Below, in pieces: positions 1 through 8,773 of a stretch of DNA of 35,019 nucleotides. The notes beneath the pieces were generated by a model. It saw only the letters and a list, made by a program, of their open reading frames with translations, had not been told where the DNA came from and made no database searches. Source of the DNA: Candidatus Polarisedimenticolaceae bacterium (GTDB taxonomy: Bacteria; Acidobacteriota; Polarisedimenticolia; Polarisedimenticolales; DASRJG01); contig DASVAW010000001.1 of NCBI GenBank assembly GCA_036376135.1, forward strand, positions 1 through 35,019. Reading direction: 5' to 3'. A program made the translations under genes and the position numbers. How positions within the stretch are numbered: the stretch's first letter is position 1; each line of letters starts with the position of its first letter.

Positions 1-60
1 GCGCGGATTCAAGGAAACCGGCTACGCTAGGCGGTCCCTGGACTCCCGAAGGAGCGAACG

Positions 61-1338
61 ATGCCCGTCTTCGACGAAGCGACCGCGACCGCGCGGCGGC
101 AACGCGCGGAACAGGCCCTCGGAGCGAACGCACCCATCCTCGTGGTCGGGGCGGGAGAGCCGATCGGCGTCCCCGGCGGCCTCGACCGGACCTACCCGTT
201 CCTCGCCCATCCCGAGTACTACTGGCTGACCGGCGCGAGGCGCGCCGGCGGGGTCGTCGTCTTCGAGCCGGGGGCCGGCTGGACGCACTTCGTCCGTCCC
301 GCCAGCGCCGAGGAGCGCCTCTGGGAAGGGGAGCCCGACGTCCCCGAAGGGGAGGACCTCGCGAAGTTCGAGGCGTGGGCGAAGGCCCGCGCGGGCCGGA
401 AGATCGCGGCCCTCGGCGTGCCGCCGAAGGAGGTCGCCGCGGACCCGGCATCGACGGCGGCGGCCCAGGTCGCCCTCGACGCCGCGCGCCGCCCGAAAGA
501 CGACGCGGAGATCGCGCTCCTTCGCCGCGCGGCGGCGGCGACCGCCGCGGGGTACGCCCGGCTCCCCGAGTGGATCCGCCCCGGCGTGACCGAGCGGAGG
601 ATCCAGGTCGAGCTGGAGGCGGAGTTCTACCGCGCCGGGTGCGACGGTGTCGGATACGGCACCATCGTCGGCGCCGGGACGCATGCCGCCGTCCTGCACT
701 TCGAGCCCGGCGACCGCGTGGTCGGTGAGGACGACGTCGTGCTCATCGACGCCGGGGGCCACGTGGCGCAGTACACCTCCGACGTCACCCGGACCTTCCA
801 CGCGAAGGGCAGGCTCAACCCGCAGCAGAAGGCGATCTACGACGTCGTGCTCGCGGCGGAGGTCGAGGGGATCGGCCTGTGCACGATCGGGCGCGAGTGG
901 CACGACGTGCACCGCGCCTGCGCGCGGGTGCTCGCGCAGGGGCTGAAGGACCTCGGGCTGCTGCGCGGCGAGGTGGACGGCCTCCTCGAGTCGGAGGCGA
1001 TCACCTGCTTCTTCCCCCACGGCATCGGCCACATGGTCGGGCTCTACGTCCGCGACGTGGGCGGCCGCGCGCCGGGGCGCGAGGAGGGGCGCAAGTGCTG
1101 CGGGACGAAGGTGCGCGTGGACCTTCCGCTCGGCGAGCACTTCGTGATGACCGTCGAGCCGGGGATCTACTTCGTGCCGGCGATCCTCGACGACCCCGAG
1201 CGGCGCAAGCGTTTCCCCGATGCGGTGGCGTGGGACGCCGCCGAGCGCTGGCGCCCGGTGGGCGGCGTCCGCATCGAGGACAACATCCTCGTCACGAGGT
1301 CGGGGCCGGAGAACCTGACGGCGGCGATCCCGAAGTAA
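61..1338 (+). CDS. M24-family Xaa-Pro aminopeptidase (aminopeptidase P/prolidase-like)
   Basis: A 425-residue metallopeptidase of the M24B 'pita-bread' family, which removes N-terminal residues preceding proline or splits X-Pro dipeptides; no signal peptide is seen, so it is probably cytoplasmic. The N-terminal half (about 1-150) is the creatinase-like domain and the C-terminal half is catalytic. All five dinuclear-metal ligands are visible: D230 (LIDAGG), D241 (TSDVTRTF), H324 (HGIGH), E366 (TVEPGIYF) and E406 (GVRIEDNI). H320 matches the upstream active-site His of PepP. The conserved VHD motif seven residues after the metal His reads VRD here (R331). An AAGGAG box at 49-54, six bases before the ATG, supports the start. 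It converges on mtnA with only 3 bp between the stop codons. The family call is firm; aminopeptidase P versus prolidase specificity is not decided. Confidence 0.9.
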   Translation: MPVFDEATATARRQRAEQALGANAPILVVGAGEPIGVPGGLDRTYPFLAHPEYYWLTGARRAGGVVVFEPGAGWTHFVRPASAEERLWEGEPDVPEGEDLAKFEAWAKARAGRKIAALGVPPKEVAADPASTAAAQVALDAARRPKDDAEIALLRRAAAATAAGYARLPEWIRPGVTERRIQVELEAEFYRAGCDGVGYGTIVGAGTHAAVLHFEPGDRVVGEDDVVLIDAGGHVAQYTSDVTRTFHAKGRLNPQQKAIYDVVLAAEVEGIGLCTIGREWHDVHRACARVLAQGLKDLGLLRGEVDGLLESEAITCFFPHGIGHMVGLYVRDVGGRAPGREEGRKCCGTKVRVDLPLGEHFVMTVEPGIYFVPAILDDPERRKRFPDAVAWDAAERWRPVGGVRIEDNILVTRSGPENLTAAIPK

Positions 1339-1341
1339 GGG

Positions 1342-2385
1342 TTACCGGTCGCCGAGGTCGCGCAGCGAGGCGTCGTACGGCGCCCGCGCGATCCCGCGCT
1401 CGGTCACGATCGCCGCGATCAGCCGCGACGGGGTGACGTCGAAGGCGGGGTTGCGCACCGCCACCCCCGCCGGCGCGGTCCGCGTGCCGAACAGCTCGGT
1501 CACCTCGGAGGGGTCGCGTTCCTCGATCGGGATGCGATCGCCGTCGGGGCAGGCGGGATCGACCGTCGACCAGGGCGCCGCCACGTAGAAGGGGATGCCG
1601 TGCTCCTTCGCGAGCACCGCGACCGAATAGGTCCCGATCTTGTTCGCCACGTCGCCGTTCGCGGCGATGCGGTCGGCGCCGACGACCACGAGGTCGATCT
1701 CGCCGCGGCGCATGAGGCTCCCCGCCGCGACGTCGGCGATCAGGGTCACGTCGATCCCGTCGTGCATGAGCTCCCACGCCGTCAGCCGCGCTCCCTGCAG
1801 GAACGGGCGCGTCTCGTCGGCGAGGACACGGACTTTCTTCCCCGCTTCGTGCGCGGCGCGGATGACGCCGAGCGCGGTGCCGTAGCCGGCGGTCGCGAGC
1901 CCTCCCGCGTTGCAGTGCGTGAGGATGCGCGCCCCCACGGGGACGAGCGTCGCGCCGTGGCGTCCCATCGCACGACAGGAGGCGAGGTCGTCCTCGCGGA
2001 TCGTCCGGGCCTCGCGCTCGAGCCGCGCGGCGGCCTCCGCCGGGGAGGCTCCGCCCTCGCGCGCCGCGCGCAGGACGTCGCCCATCCGGTCGACCGCCCA
2101 CATGAGGTTCACGGCGGTCGGCCGCGCGGCGCGCAGCACGGCGAGCGCGTAGCTCATCGCGGCGTCGAACGGGGCGGGGGGCAGGAACGCCAGGCGCGTC
2201 GCCTCCACCGCGACCCCGAAGGCCGCGGTCACCCCGATCGCGGGGGCGCCCCGCACCACCATGTCGCGGATCGCGTGGGCGGTCTCCTCCGCGCTCGCGC
2301 AGGTGACGTAGGTCTCGACGACGGGGAGCTTGCGCTGGTCGATCAGGCGCACGCCTTCGGGAGTCCGCTCGACGGTCGTGAACAT
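1342..2385 (-). CDS. mtnA: S-methyl-5-thioribose-1-phosphate isomerase
   Basis: A 347-residue cytoplasmic enzyme of the methionine salvage pathway that isomerises 5-methylthioribose-1-phosphate to 5-methylthioribulose-1-phosphate, on the route recycling methylthioadenosine from polyamine or SAM metabolism. It has full family length and the eIF2B-alpha-like fold. Visible hallmarks are RGAPAIG (45-51) in the substrate loop, the catalytic Cys in THCNAG (C158) and the catalytic Asp in GADRIA (D238). The start is fixed by the family-typical opening ([12 protein letters not shown] near residues 10-21). No Shine-Dalgarno precedes the ATG, but a CATAAT element lies 7 bases upstream, which would fit a leaderless mRNA. 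No other methionine-salvage gene lies in the window. The related ribose-1,5-bisphosphate isomerase is an alternative, but the motif set fits MtnA better. Confidence 0.93.
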   Translation of the reverse strand: MFTTVERTPEGVRLIDQRKLPVVETYVTCASAEETAHAIRDMVVRGAPAIGVTAAFGVAVEATRLAFLPPAPFDAAMSYALAVLRAARPTAVNLMWAVDRMGDVLRAAREGGASPAEAAARLEREARTIREDDLASCRAMGRHGATLVPVGARILTHCNAGGLATAGYGTALGVIRAAHEAGKKVRVLADETRPFLQGARLTAWELMHDGIDVTLIADVAAGSLMRRGEIDLVVVGADRIAANGDVANKIGTYSVAVLAKEHGIPFYVAAPWSTVDPACPDGDRIPIEERDPSEVTELFGTRTAPAGVAVRNPAFDVTPSRLIAAIVTERGIARAPYDASLRDLGDR

Positions 2386-2453
2386 GACCCGGATTATGGA
2401 GGCTCGGCGCGCCGCGCCGCTATACTCGCGGCGTTCCGGAGGGTCCGAACCCC
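2386..2453. promoter_or_regulatory. Divergent promoter region between mtnA and the mutase gene
   Basis: This 68-bp region must hold the promoters of both divergent genes. On the plus strand TATACT (2421-2426) matches the -10 consensus at five of six positions; it lies 27 bp before the mutase ATG, and GGAGGG (2438-2443) serves as ribosome binding site. On the minus strand CATAAT (complement of 2393-2398) also matches five of six and ends 7 bp before the mtnA ATG. No convincing -35 hexamer is seen for either, so the call rests on the -10 boxes and geometry. Confidence 0.4.
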
Positions 2454-4088
2454 ATGGCCGACTCCCGCAAGCGCTGGGAAGACGACGTCCTCGCCAAGTC
2501 GCTGGCGAGAAGCCCCGAGCGCAAGGACCGGTTCGAGACGACCTCGGGGATCCCCGTGGAGCGCGTCTACGCCGGCGACGATTCCGACGGGCTGGGATTT
2601 CCCGGCGAGTATCCGTACACCCGCGGCGTCCAGCCGACGATGTACCGCAGCCGCTTCTGGACGATGCGGCAGTACTCCGGGTTCGGGAACGCCGTGGAGA
2701 CCAACCGGCGTTTCCGCTACCTCCTCGAGCAGGGGCAGTCGGGGCTGTCGGTCGCCTTCGATCTTCCCACGCAGATGGGGTACGACTCCGACCACGCGAT
2801 GGCGATGGGGGAGGTCGGGAAGGTCGGCGTGGCGATCTCGTCCCTCGAGGACATGGAGGAGCTTCTCGCCGAGATTCCGCTCGACCGCGTCTCGACGTCG
2901 ATGACGATCAACTCCACCGCGTCGATCCTGCTCGCGCTCTACGTGGCGGTCGCGAAGCGGCGCGGGATATCGCCGTCGAAGCTCTCGGGGACGATCCAGA
3001 ACGACCTGCTCAAGGAGTACATCGCCCGGGGCACGTACATCTATCCCCCCGAGGCGTCGATCCGGATCACGACCGACCTTTTCTCCTGGTGCGCGGAACG
3101 CGTGCCGCGGTGGAACACGATCTCGATCTCCGGTTACCACATGCGCGAGGCGGGGGCGACCGCCGTGCAGGAGGTCGCGTTCACCCTCGCGAACGCCGTC
3201 GCGTATTGCGAGGCGGCGCTCGCGCGGGGTCTCAAGTTCGAGCAGTTCGGCCCGCGCCTCTCGTTCTTCATGAACGGCCACTCGAACTTCTTCGAGGAGG
3301 CGGCGAAGTTCCGCGCGGCCCGTCGCCTGTGGGCGAGGCTCGTGCGCGAGCGTTTCGGCGTCGACGATCCCGAGTCGGCGAAGTTCCGCTTCCACACGCA
3401 GACCGCCGGCTCGACCCTCACCGCGCAGCAACCCGAAGTCAATCTCGTCCGCACGGCGCTGCAGGCGCTCTCGGCCGTTCTCGGGGGAACCCAGTCGCTG
3501 CACACGAACTCGATGGACGAGGCGCTCGGCCTCCCCACCGAGCACGCGGCCCTGCTCGCCCTGCGGACGCAACAGGTCCTCGCCCACGAGACCGGCGTCG
3601 GCGACACGGTCGACCCGCTCGCGGGGTCGTATTTCGTCGAGGCGCTGACCGACGCGATCGAGCGCGGCGCACGCGCGTACCTCGACAAGATCGACGCGAT
3701 GGGGGGTGCGACGCGCGCCCTCGAGAAGGGGTTCCAGCAGCGCGAGATCCACGAGGCCGCGTACCGGTGGCAGAAGCAGGTCGAGCGCGGGGAGCAGGTC
3801 GTGGTGGGCGTGAACCGGTTCACCGAAGGGGACGCCGCCAAGCCCCCGATCCTGCGGATCGATCCCTCCCTCGAGCCCGCCCGCGTGGAGCGGTTGAAGG
3901 CCCTTCGCGCCCGGCGGGACGCCGGAGCGACGTCGCGGGCGCTTCAGGGGGTCGAGGACGCGGCCCGCTCCGACTCCAACGTGATGCCGGCGATCCTCAC
4001 GGCGGTGGAGTCGCAGGCGACCCTCGGCGAGATCGCCGACCGCATGCGCGCCGTCTTCGGCGTGTACCACGAGACCTTCGCGTTCTAG
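2454..4088 (+). CDS. Methylmalonyl-CoA mutase, large (catalytic) subunit
   Basis: A 544-residue protein covering the substrate-binding TIM barrel of adenosylcobalamin-dependent acyl-CoA mutases, which interconverts (R)-methylmalonyl-CoA and succinyl-CoA in propionate and branched-chain metabolism. Family landmarks are [13 protein letters not shown] with Y64 (equivalent to Y89 of the Propionibacterium enzyme), GTIQND with Q182, R192 (equivalent to R207, which binds the substrate carboxylate) and SGYHMREAG with H229. Tyr plus Arg at these positions argues for methylmalonyl-CoA rather than isobutyryl-CoA mutase, which carries Phe and Gln. The C-terminal cobalamin-binding domain (DxHxxG) is absent: the protein ends at GVYHETFAF, as in split two-subunit mutases. 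The partner subunit is not in the window. GGAGGG lies 10 bp before the ATG. The next gene starts 8 bp downstream and is probably cotranscribed. Confidence 0.93.
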   Translation: MADSRKRWEDDVLAKSLARSPERKDRFETTSGIPVERVYAGDDSDGLGFPGEYPYTRGVQPTMYRSRFWTMRQYSGFGNAVETNRRFRYLLEQGQSGLSVAFDLPTQMGYDSDHAMAMGEVGKVGVAISSLEDMEELLAEIPLDRVSTSMTINSTASILLALYVAVAKRRGISPSKLSGTIQNDLLKEYIARGTYIYPPEASIRITTDLFSWCAERVPRWNTISISGYHMREAGATAVQEVAFTLANAVAYCEAALARGLKFEQFGPRLSFFMNGHSNFFEEAAKFRAARRLWARLVRERFGVDDPESAKFRFHTQTAGSTLTAQQPEVNLVRTALQALSAVLGGTQSLHTNSMDEALGLPTEHAALLALRTQQVLAHETGVGDTVDPLAGSYFVEALTDAIERGARAYLDKIDAMGGATRALEKGFQQREIHEAAYRWQKQVERGEQVVVGVNRFTEGDAAKPPILRIDPSLEPARVERLKALRARRDAGATSRALQGVEDAARSDSNVMPAILTAVESQATLGEIADRMRAVFGVYHETFAF

Positions 4089-4096
4089 GAGGCGCC

Positions 4097-5083
4097 ATGG
4101 AGCTCCGACTCGACCCCGCGACGCGAGAGACGCTCGCGGACCGGAGGGAGCGGCTCCGCTCGATCCAGGCTTCCGGCCCCGCTTCCCCCGAGATCGCGGA
4201 CCTGCTCTCGCGCGTGGATGCCGCGCTGGGGCGCTGGGAGGCCGGCCGTTACGGCCTCTGCGAGATCTGCGGGGACCCCGTGGAGGAGGATCGGCTGCGC
4301 GCCGATCCTCTGATCCGGTACTGCGTCGACGACATGGACGCGGCCGAACGGGCGGCGCTCGAGCGCGACCTGGGCACCGCGGCCCGCGTGCAGCGCGCGC
4401 TCCTCCCTCCGCAGGACGTCGGCGCCGCGGGGTGGGACGTGCGGTGGGAATGGCGCCCGCACGGCGCCGTCAGCGGGGACTACTGCGATCTCGTGCCGTC
4501 GCGCTCGGGAGCCGGCGATTTCCTCTTCGCCGTCGGGGACGTCGCGGGGAAAGGCGTCGCGGCCTCCATCCTCAGCTCCCACCTCAACGCGTTGTTCCGC
4601 ACGCTCCACGACCTCCAGCTCCCGGTCGGCGACATGCTGTTCCGCGCGAACCGCGTCTTCTGCGAGAGCACGGGGGAGTCCCACTACGCGACGCTCGCGG
4701 TGGGGCGCGCGGCGCCCGACGGCGCGGTGGAGTGGTGCAACGCCGGACAGACGCCGCCGCTTCTGGTCTCGGAGGCCGGGGTGGAGGCCTGTCGCGGGTC
4801 CGGCCTGCCGCTGGGGCTGTTCTGCGACGTGCCGTACCTCCCCGTCTCGAGGCGTCTGCGCCCCGGGGAGTCGCTGGTGCTCGCCACCGACGGCGTGACC
4901 GAAGCGCCGGACCAGGCGGGGGACGAGTTCGGGAGCGAGCGCCTCGGACGCGCCGCCTTCCTCGCGCGAGCCGGGAGCGCCCGCGAGATCGCCCGCGCCT
5001 GCCTCGGCGCCCTCGACGCCCACCGCGGCGGCGTCCCCGCGCACGACGACGTGACGCTGCTGGTCCTGAAGCGAGCCGGATAG
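4097..5083 (+). CDS. DksA/TraR-like zinc finger fused to RsbU/SpoIIE-type PP2C phosphatase
   Basis: A 328-residue two-domain protein. Residues about 1-90 resemble the C-terminal part of DksA/TraR proteins: an acidic helical stretch, then RYGLCEICGDPVEEDRLRA and RYCVDD. The finger has the C-x2-C-x17-C spacing (C55, C58, C76), but the fourth ligand position is Asp (D79). Residues about 90-328 form a PP2C-type Ser/Thr phosphatase of the SpoIIE/RsbU class: RVQRALLPP linker, VSGDYCDL, VGDVAGKGVAAS, LATDGVTEA and HDDVTLLVL supply the metal-binding Asp residues. Such phosphatases usually dephosphorylate anti-sigma-factor antagonists; no anti-sigma factor or antagonist lies nearby. A strong AGGAGG (4087-4092) precedes the ATG by 4 bp and overlaps the mutase stop. 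The domain calls are solid; whether the finger contacts RNA polymerase is unknown. Confidence 0.85.
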   Translation: MELRLDPATRETLADRRERLRSIQASGPASPEIADLLSRVDAALGRWEAGRYGLCEICGDPVEEDRLRADPLIRYCVDDMDAAERAALERDLGTAARVQRALLPPQDVGAAGWDVRWEWRPHGAVSGDYCDLVPSRSGAGDFLFAVGDVAGKGVAASILSSHLNALFRTLHDLQLPVGDMLFRANRVFCESTGESHYATLAVGRAAPDGAVEWCNAGQTPPLLVSEAGVEACRGSGLPLGLFCDVPYLPVSRRLRPGESLVLATDGVTEAPDQAGDEFGSERLGRAAFLARAGSAREIARACLGALDAHRGGVPAHDDVTLLVLKRAG

Positions 5084-5096
5084 AATCCGCGATCGG

Positions 5097-6068
5097 ATGA
5101 CCCCTCTCCTCGAGATCCGCGACCTGCGCGTGGTGTACGACTCCCCCCGTGGGCCGGTGCGGGCGGTGGACGGTCTGACGATGTCGCTCCGACGCGGGGA
5201 GACCTACGCGCTCGTCGGCGAGTCCGGGTGCGGGAAGTCGGCGACGGGGCTCGCGGTGATCCGGCTCGTCGAGCCGGGGCGGGTCGCGGGCGGGAGCGTC
5301 GTCCTGGAGGGACGCGACCTCCTCGCCCTCTCCGAGAAGGAGATGTGCAAGGTCCGCGGGGCGCGGATCGGCATGGTCTTCCAGGAGGCGGTCGCGTCGC
5401 TCAACCCCGTGATGCGGATCGGCACGCAGGTGGGGGAGGCGCTGCGCATCCACAAGGGTCTTTCGCGAAAGCAGGCGTGGGCCGAGGCGGTGCGCCTGCT
5501 GGGGGTCGTCGCCCTCCCCGATCCCGCGCGCCAGGCGAAGGCGTACCCGCACGAGCTCTCCGGCGGGATGGCGCAACGGGTCATGCTCGCGATCGCACTC
5601 TCGTGCTCCCCGGCGTTGCTCGTCGCCGACGAGCCGACCTCCGCCCTCGACGTCACCGTGCAGGCGCAGGTGCTCGCGCTCCTGCGCCGGCTGAAGGCGG
5701 AGTACGCGTTGACGGTGCTCCTGATCACCCACGACTTCGGCGTGGTCGCGGAGAACGCCGATCGCGTCGGCGTCATGTACGCGGGGCGTCTCGTCGAGGA
5801 GGCGCCGGTTCGCGAGCTCTTCGACACGCCCGCCCACCCGTACACGAAGGGACTGCTGCGCGCGCAGGTCGGCCGACCCACGAGCGGCCGCCGGCTCGAG
5901 GCGCTCCCCGGCGCCGTCCCCGACCCGGTCGAGCCGCCGGCGGGGTGCCGCTTCCATCCCCGCTGCGACGCGCGCTTCGAGCCGTGCGACCGCCGCGAGC
6001 CCCGGGACACGGCGCTCGGCGCCGAGCGGCGGGTCGCCTGCTTCCTGCACGAGCGGGAGACCGCGTGA
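5097..6068 (+). CDS. Oligopeptide/dipeptide ABC transporter ATPase (OppD/DppD-like)
   Basis: A 323-residue ATP-binding subunit of a peptide/nickel-type (Opp/Dpp) importer, expected on the cytoplasmic face of the inner membrane. Walker A is GESGCGKS (41-48), the signature is ELSGGMAQR, Walker B is [12 protein letters not shown] and the H-loop is LLITHDFG. The C-terminal family-specific extension begins HPYTKGLL and contains GCRFHPRC with two further cysteines (C-x5-C-x6-C then a fourth Cys). In at least one structurally studied homologue such a Cys set binds an iron-sulfur cluster. Only 13 bp separate it from the phosphatase gene, and it overlaps the next ATPase by 4 bp (GTGA). No permease or substrate-binding protein is encoded in the window, so the substrate is open. 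Confidence 0.9.
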   Translation: MTPLLEIRDLRVVYDSPRGPVRAVDGLTMSLRRGETYALVGESGCGKSATGLAVIRLVEPGRVAGGSVVLEGRDLLALSEKEMCKVRGARIGMVFQEAVASLNPVMRIGTQVGEALRIHKGLSRKQAWAEAVRLLGVVALPDPARQAKAYPHELSGGMAQRVMLAIALSCSPALLVADEPTSALDVTVQAQVLALLRRLKAEYALTVLLITHDFGVVAENADRVGVMYAGRLVEEAPVRELFDTPAHPYTKGLLRAQVGRPTSGRRLEALPGAVPDPVEPPAGCRFHPRCDARFEPCDRREPRDTALGAERRVACFLHERETA

Positions 6069-7030
6069 GCACCCCGCTCGTCGAGGCCCGAGGGCTCGTG
6101 AAACGGTTCTCGACCGCCGCGTCGTTCTGGGGAGGCGGGCCGAAGGTGCGGGCCGTCGACGGCGTCGACCTCGAGATCCGGCGCGGGGAGACGCTGGGGC
6201 TCGTGGGGGAGTCGGGATCGGGGAAGTCGACGCTCGGGCGGTTGCTCATCCGCCTCGTCGAACCCGACGCCGGCTCGGTGCGTTTCGACGGAACCGACCT
6301 CCTCGCGCTGCGCCCGCGCGAGCTTCGCCGGATGCGGCGACGGTTCCAGATCGTCTTCCAGGACCCCTACGGCGCCCTGAACCCCAGGATGAAGGTGGCC
6401 TCGCTCGTCACGGAGCCGATGGAGATCCACGGGATCGGGGCGTCGAAGGCGGACCGTCGCGAATCGGCGGCGCGCCTCATCGAGGAGGTCGGGCTCGACC
6501 GGAGCGCCCTCGACAAGTACCCGCACGCGTTCTCCGGGGGCCAGCGCCAGCGGATCGGGATCGCGCGGGCGATCGCCTGCGGTCCCGAGTTCGTGGTCTG
6601 CGACGAGCCCGTCTCCGCCCTCGACCCGCCGATCCAGGCGCAGATCGTCAACCTGCTCGTCGACCTCCAGGAGCGACACGCCCTGTCGTACCTGTTCATC
6701 GCCCACGACCTGCGCCTGGTCCGCCACCTCGCCGACCGGGTCGTCGTGATGTACCTCGGGCGCCTCGTCGAGGAGGCGCCGACGGCCGCCCTCTACGCGG
6801 AGCCGCTCCACCCGTACACGAAGGCCCTGCTCGCCTCCACCCCGTCCACCACCCCCGGCGCGCCGACCGCCCCCGCGCTCCAGGGCGAGCCCCCGTCGCC
6901 CATCGCCCCCCCGCCCGGCTGCCGCTTCCACACCCGCTGCCCCGTCGCGGTGGAGGTTTGCTCGAAAGTCGAGCCGCCCCTCGTCACGATCGGTGCGCGC
7001 ACGGCCGCCTGTCATCTTTTGAAGACCTGA
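6065..7030 (+). CDS. Oligopeptide/dipeptide ABC transporter ATPase (OppF/DppF-like)
   Basis: A 321-residue partner ATPase forming a heterodimeric nucleotide-binding pair with the preceding gene. Walker A is GESGSGKST (from residue 48), the Q-loop is [14 protein letters not shown] (typical of OppF/DppF), the signature is FSGGQRQR, Walker B is [12 protein letters not shown] and the H-loop is IAHDLRLV. The C-terminal extension repeats the GCRFHTRC motif with two more cysteines before the end at HLLKT. I chose the GTG at 6065, which overlaps the upstream stop (GTGA), because translation from there opens directly into the family N-terminus ([13 protein letters not shown]). The 168 bp that follow (7031-7198) contain no gene and no clear terminator, only a TAGGAT box (7106-7111) with no matching -35. 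Confidence 0.9.
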   Translation: MSTPLVEARGLVKRFSTAASFWGGGPKVRAVDGVDLEIRRGETLGLVGESGSGKSTLGRLLIRLVEPDAGSVRFDGTDLLALRPRELRRMRRRFQIVFQDPYGALNPRMKVASLVTEPMEIHGIGASKADRRESAARLIEEVGLDRSALDKYPHAFSGGQRQRIGIARAIACGPEFVVCDEPVSALDPPIQAQIVNLLVDLQERHALSYLFIAHDLRLVRHLADRVVVMYLGRLVEEAPTAALYAEPLHPYTKALLASTPSTTPGAPTAPALQGEPPSPIAPPPGCRFHTRCPVAVEVCSKVEPPLVTIGARTAACHLLKT

Positions 7031-7198
7031 CCCCGGGCCGCCGACCGTTCGCGGCGCAGACCCCGCCGCTCATCGGGATTCCTCGCGGGGGACGACGTCG
7101 AAAGCTAGGATGCGCGCGTTCGTACACCCTGAAACCGGATCCGCACTTGGCGCGTAGTAACGGCCTCGGGCCGGGATCGCGGTTGGGAGGAACGTGTC

Positions 7199-8746
7199 GT
7201 GATGCGTAGGTGGATCGCAACCGTGGCCGCCGGGCTGTTCATTCTCATCGCCGTCCCTTCCCTTCGTGCCGAGGAGGAGCTGCGCCTGTCGCTGGCGGAG
7301 GCACTCCGGATCGGACTCGAGAACAACCTCGACCTCGTCGTGGAGCGGAAGAACCCGGCTATCGCGGGGAACGATGTCATTTCCCAGGAATCGGCTTTCG
7401 ACCCGGGCTTGGCGGCGAACGCGACGGCCGGCGGCTCGAAGTCCGAGCCGGAGAACCGGTTCGTCGCGCCGGGACGCGCGAAGAGCTACGGCGCCAACGT
7501 CTCCTGGACCGACCGCCTCCAATTCGGGAGCTCCTACGCCGTGGGCTTCGGCACCGCCCGCCGTGAAGGTGCCGGCTTGTTCTACGACCCTTCGTACAAC
7601 AGCGGCGTGAGCTTGAACTGGACGATGCCCCTGCTGAAGGGTTTCGGCACAGAGGTCAACACCGCCGACATCGTGATCGCACGCGAGGGTCTCGAGATCT
7701 CGAAGTCCCAATTGAGCGATCGGGCGCAACGGACGATCAAGGAGATCGAGGACGCCTATTGGGACGTGCTCGCCGCGCGTGCCGGACTCGATGTCGCCCG
7801 CGAGTCCTTGAAGCTCGCCCAGGACCTGCTCGATCTCAATACGAAGAAGGTCGAGGTCGGCACGCTGGCACCGATCGAGATCACCCAGGCCGAGGCGGGA
7901 GTCGCCTCGCGAGAGGAGGGGGTCATCGTCGCGGAGACTGCGGTCTGGAACGCCGAAGACAACCTCCGGCGCCTGCTCGCGATCCCGCCGCAGGATCCCC
8001 GGTGGAACCTGACGATCGTTCCGACCGATGCCCCGCGCTTCGATGTTCAAGCCGTCGATCTCCAGGCGTCGATCGCGAGTGCGCTCGAGCGTCGCGCCGA
8101 GCTCGATGCGGCGAGGAGACAGGTTTCGACCCGTTCGCTGGCGGAGAGGGTCGCGCGGGCGAACCTGAAGCACGAACTCAACCTCGTGGCCGACATGAAC
8201 CCCGCCGGCAACAACCTGAAGGAGATCATCCCGACTCCGGGGGACGACGGGATTCTGGGAACGGACGACGACGGGGCCGACTTCGTGACCGAAGGCTGGT
8301 CCTCCTCCGTCTCGGAGATCCCGAAACTCAACAACTACGACTGGAGCGTCGAGCTGCAGTACAAGTTCCCGATCGGCAACCGGGCCGCGAAGGCCGCGGC
8401 GGCCAATGCGACTCTCGAGCGCGAGAAGGCGGAGGCTTCGCTGCTCAACGCCGAGCAGACCGTCCGCGTCGACGTGCGGACCGCGGTCCGAAACGTCGAA
8501 TCCGGGGCCAAGCGCGTGAAGGCGGCGGAGGCGTCGACGATCCTCCAGCGCAAGACCCTCGACGCGGAGCAGAAGAAGTTCGACAACGGCATGTCGACGT
8601 CCTTCGAGGTGCTGCGCATCCAGACCGACCTCTCGAACGCGCGGGTCGCCGAGATCCGGGCGAAGCTCGACTACATGAAATCGCTCGCCGACCTCGAGCG
8701 CGCCCAGGGGACGCTCCTCGAGGCGCGCGGGCTGAAGCTCGAGTAA
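7199..8746 (+). CDS. TolC-family outer-membrane efflux protein
   Basis: A 515-residue outer-membrane channel component of a tripartite exporter. A Sec signal peptide spans about residues 1-25 (MMRRWIATVAAGLFI, ending near LRAEE). The mature protein opens with the TolC hallmark LSLAEALRIGLENNLDL and has two related halves of long helices plus beta strands (AYWDVLAARAGLDVARESL, then ERAELDAARRQV and VRTAVRNVESGAKRVKAAE). An unusual acidic loop, GDDGILGTDDDGAD (348-361), lies between a coiled-coil stretch and the following strand. GGGAGG (7185-7190) is 8 bp before GTG 7199 and 11 bp before ATG 7202; either may be the start. It is the first gene of an operon with a Yip1-like protein, adaptor, ATPase and permease. 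The substrate is unknown. Confidence 0.9.
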   Translation: MMRRWIATVAAGLFILIAVPSLRAEEELRLSLAEALRIGLENNLDLVVERKNPAIAGNDVISQESAFDPGLAANATAGGSKSEPENRFVAPGRAKSYGANVSWTDRLQFGSSYAVGFGTARREGAGLFYDPSYNSGVSLNWTMPLLKGFGTEVNTADIVIAREGLEISKSQLSDRAQRTIKEIEDAYWDVLAARAGLDVARESLKLAQDLLDLNTKKVEVGTLAPIEITQAEAGVASREEGVIVAETAVWNAEDNLRRLLAIPPQDPRWNLTIVPTDAPRFDVQAVDLQASIASALERRAELDAARRQVSTRSLAERVARANLKHELNLVADMNPAGNNLKEIIPTPGDDGILGTDDDGADFVTEGWSSSVSEIPKLNNYDWSVELQYKFPIGNRAAKAAAANATLEREKAEASLLNAEQTVRVDVRTAVRNVESGAKRVKAAEASTILQRKTLDAEQKKFDNGMSTSFEVLRIQTDLSNARVAEIRAKLDYMKSLADLERAQGTLLEARGLKLE

Positions 8747-8773
8747 CCGTTCGCGTTCCGGAAAGGGGGGGCC

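Noticed and set aside
6058-6072. Programmed frameshift joining the two Opp/Dpp ATPases
   Set aside because: Both are complete ATPases with their own Walker motifs and C-terminal Cys extensions; the GTGA overlap is ordinary translational coupling.
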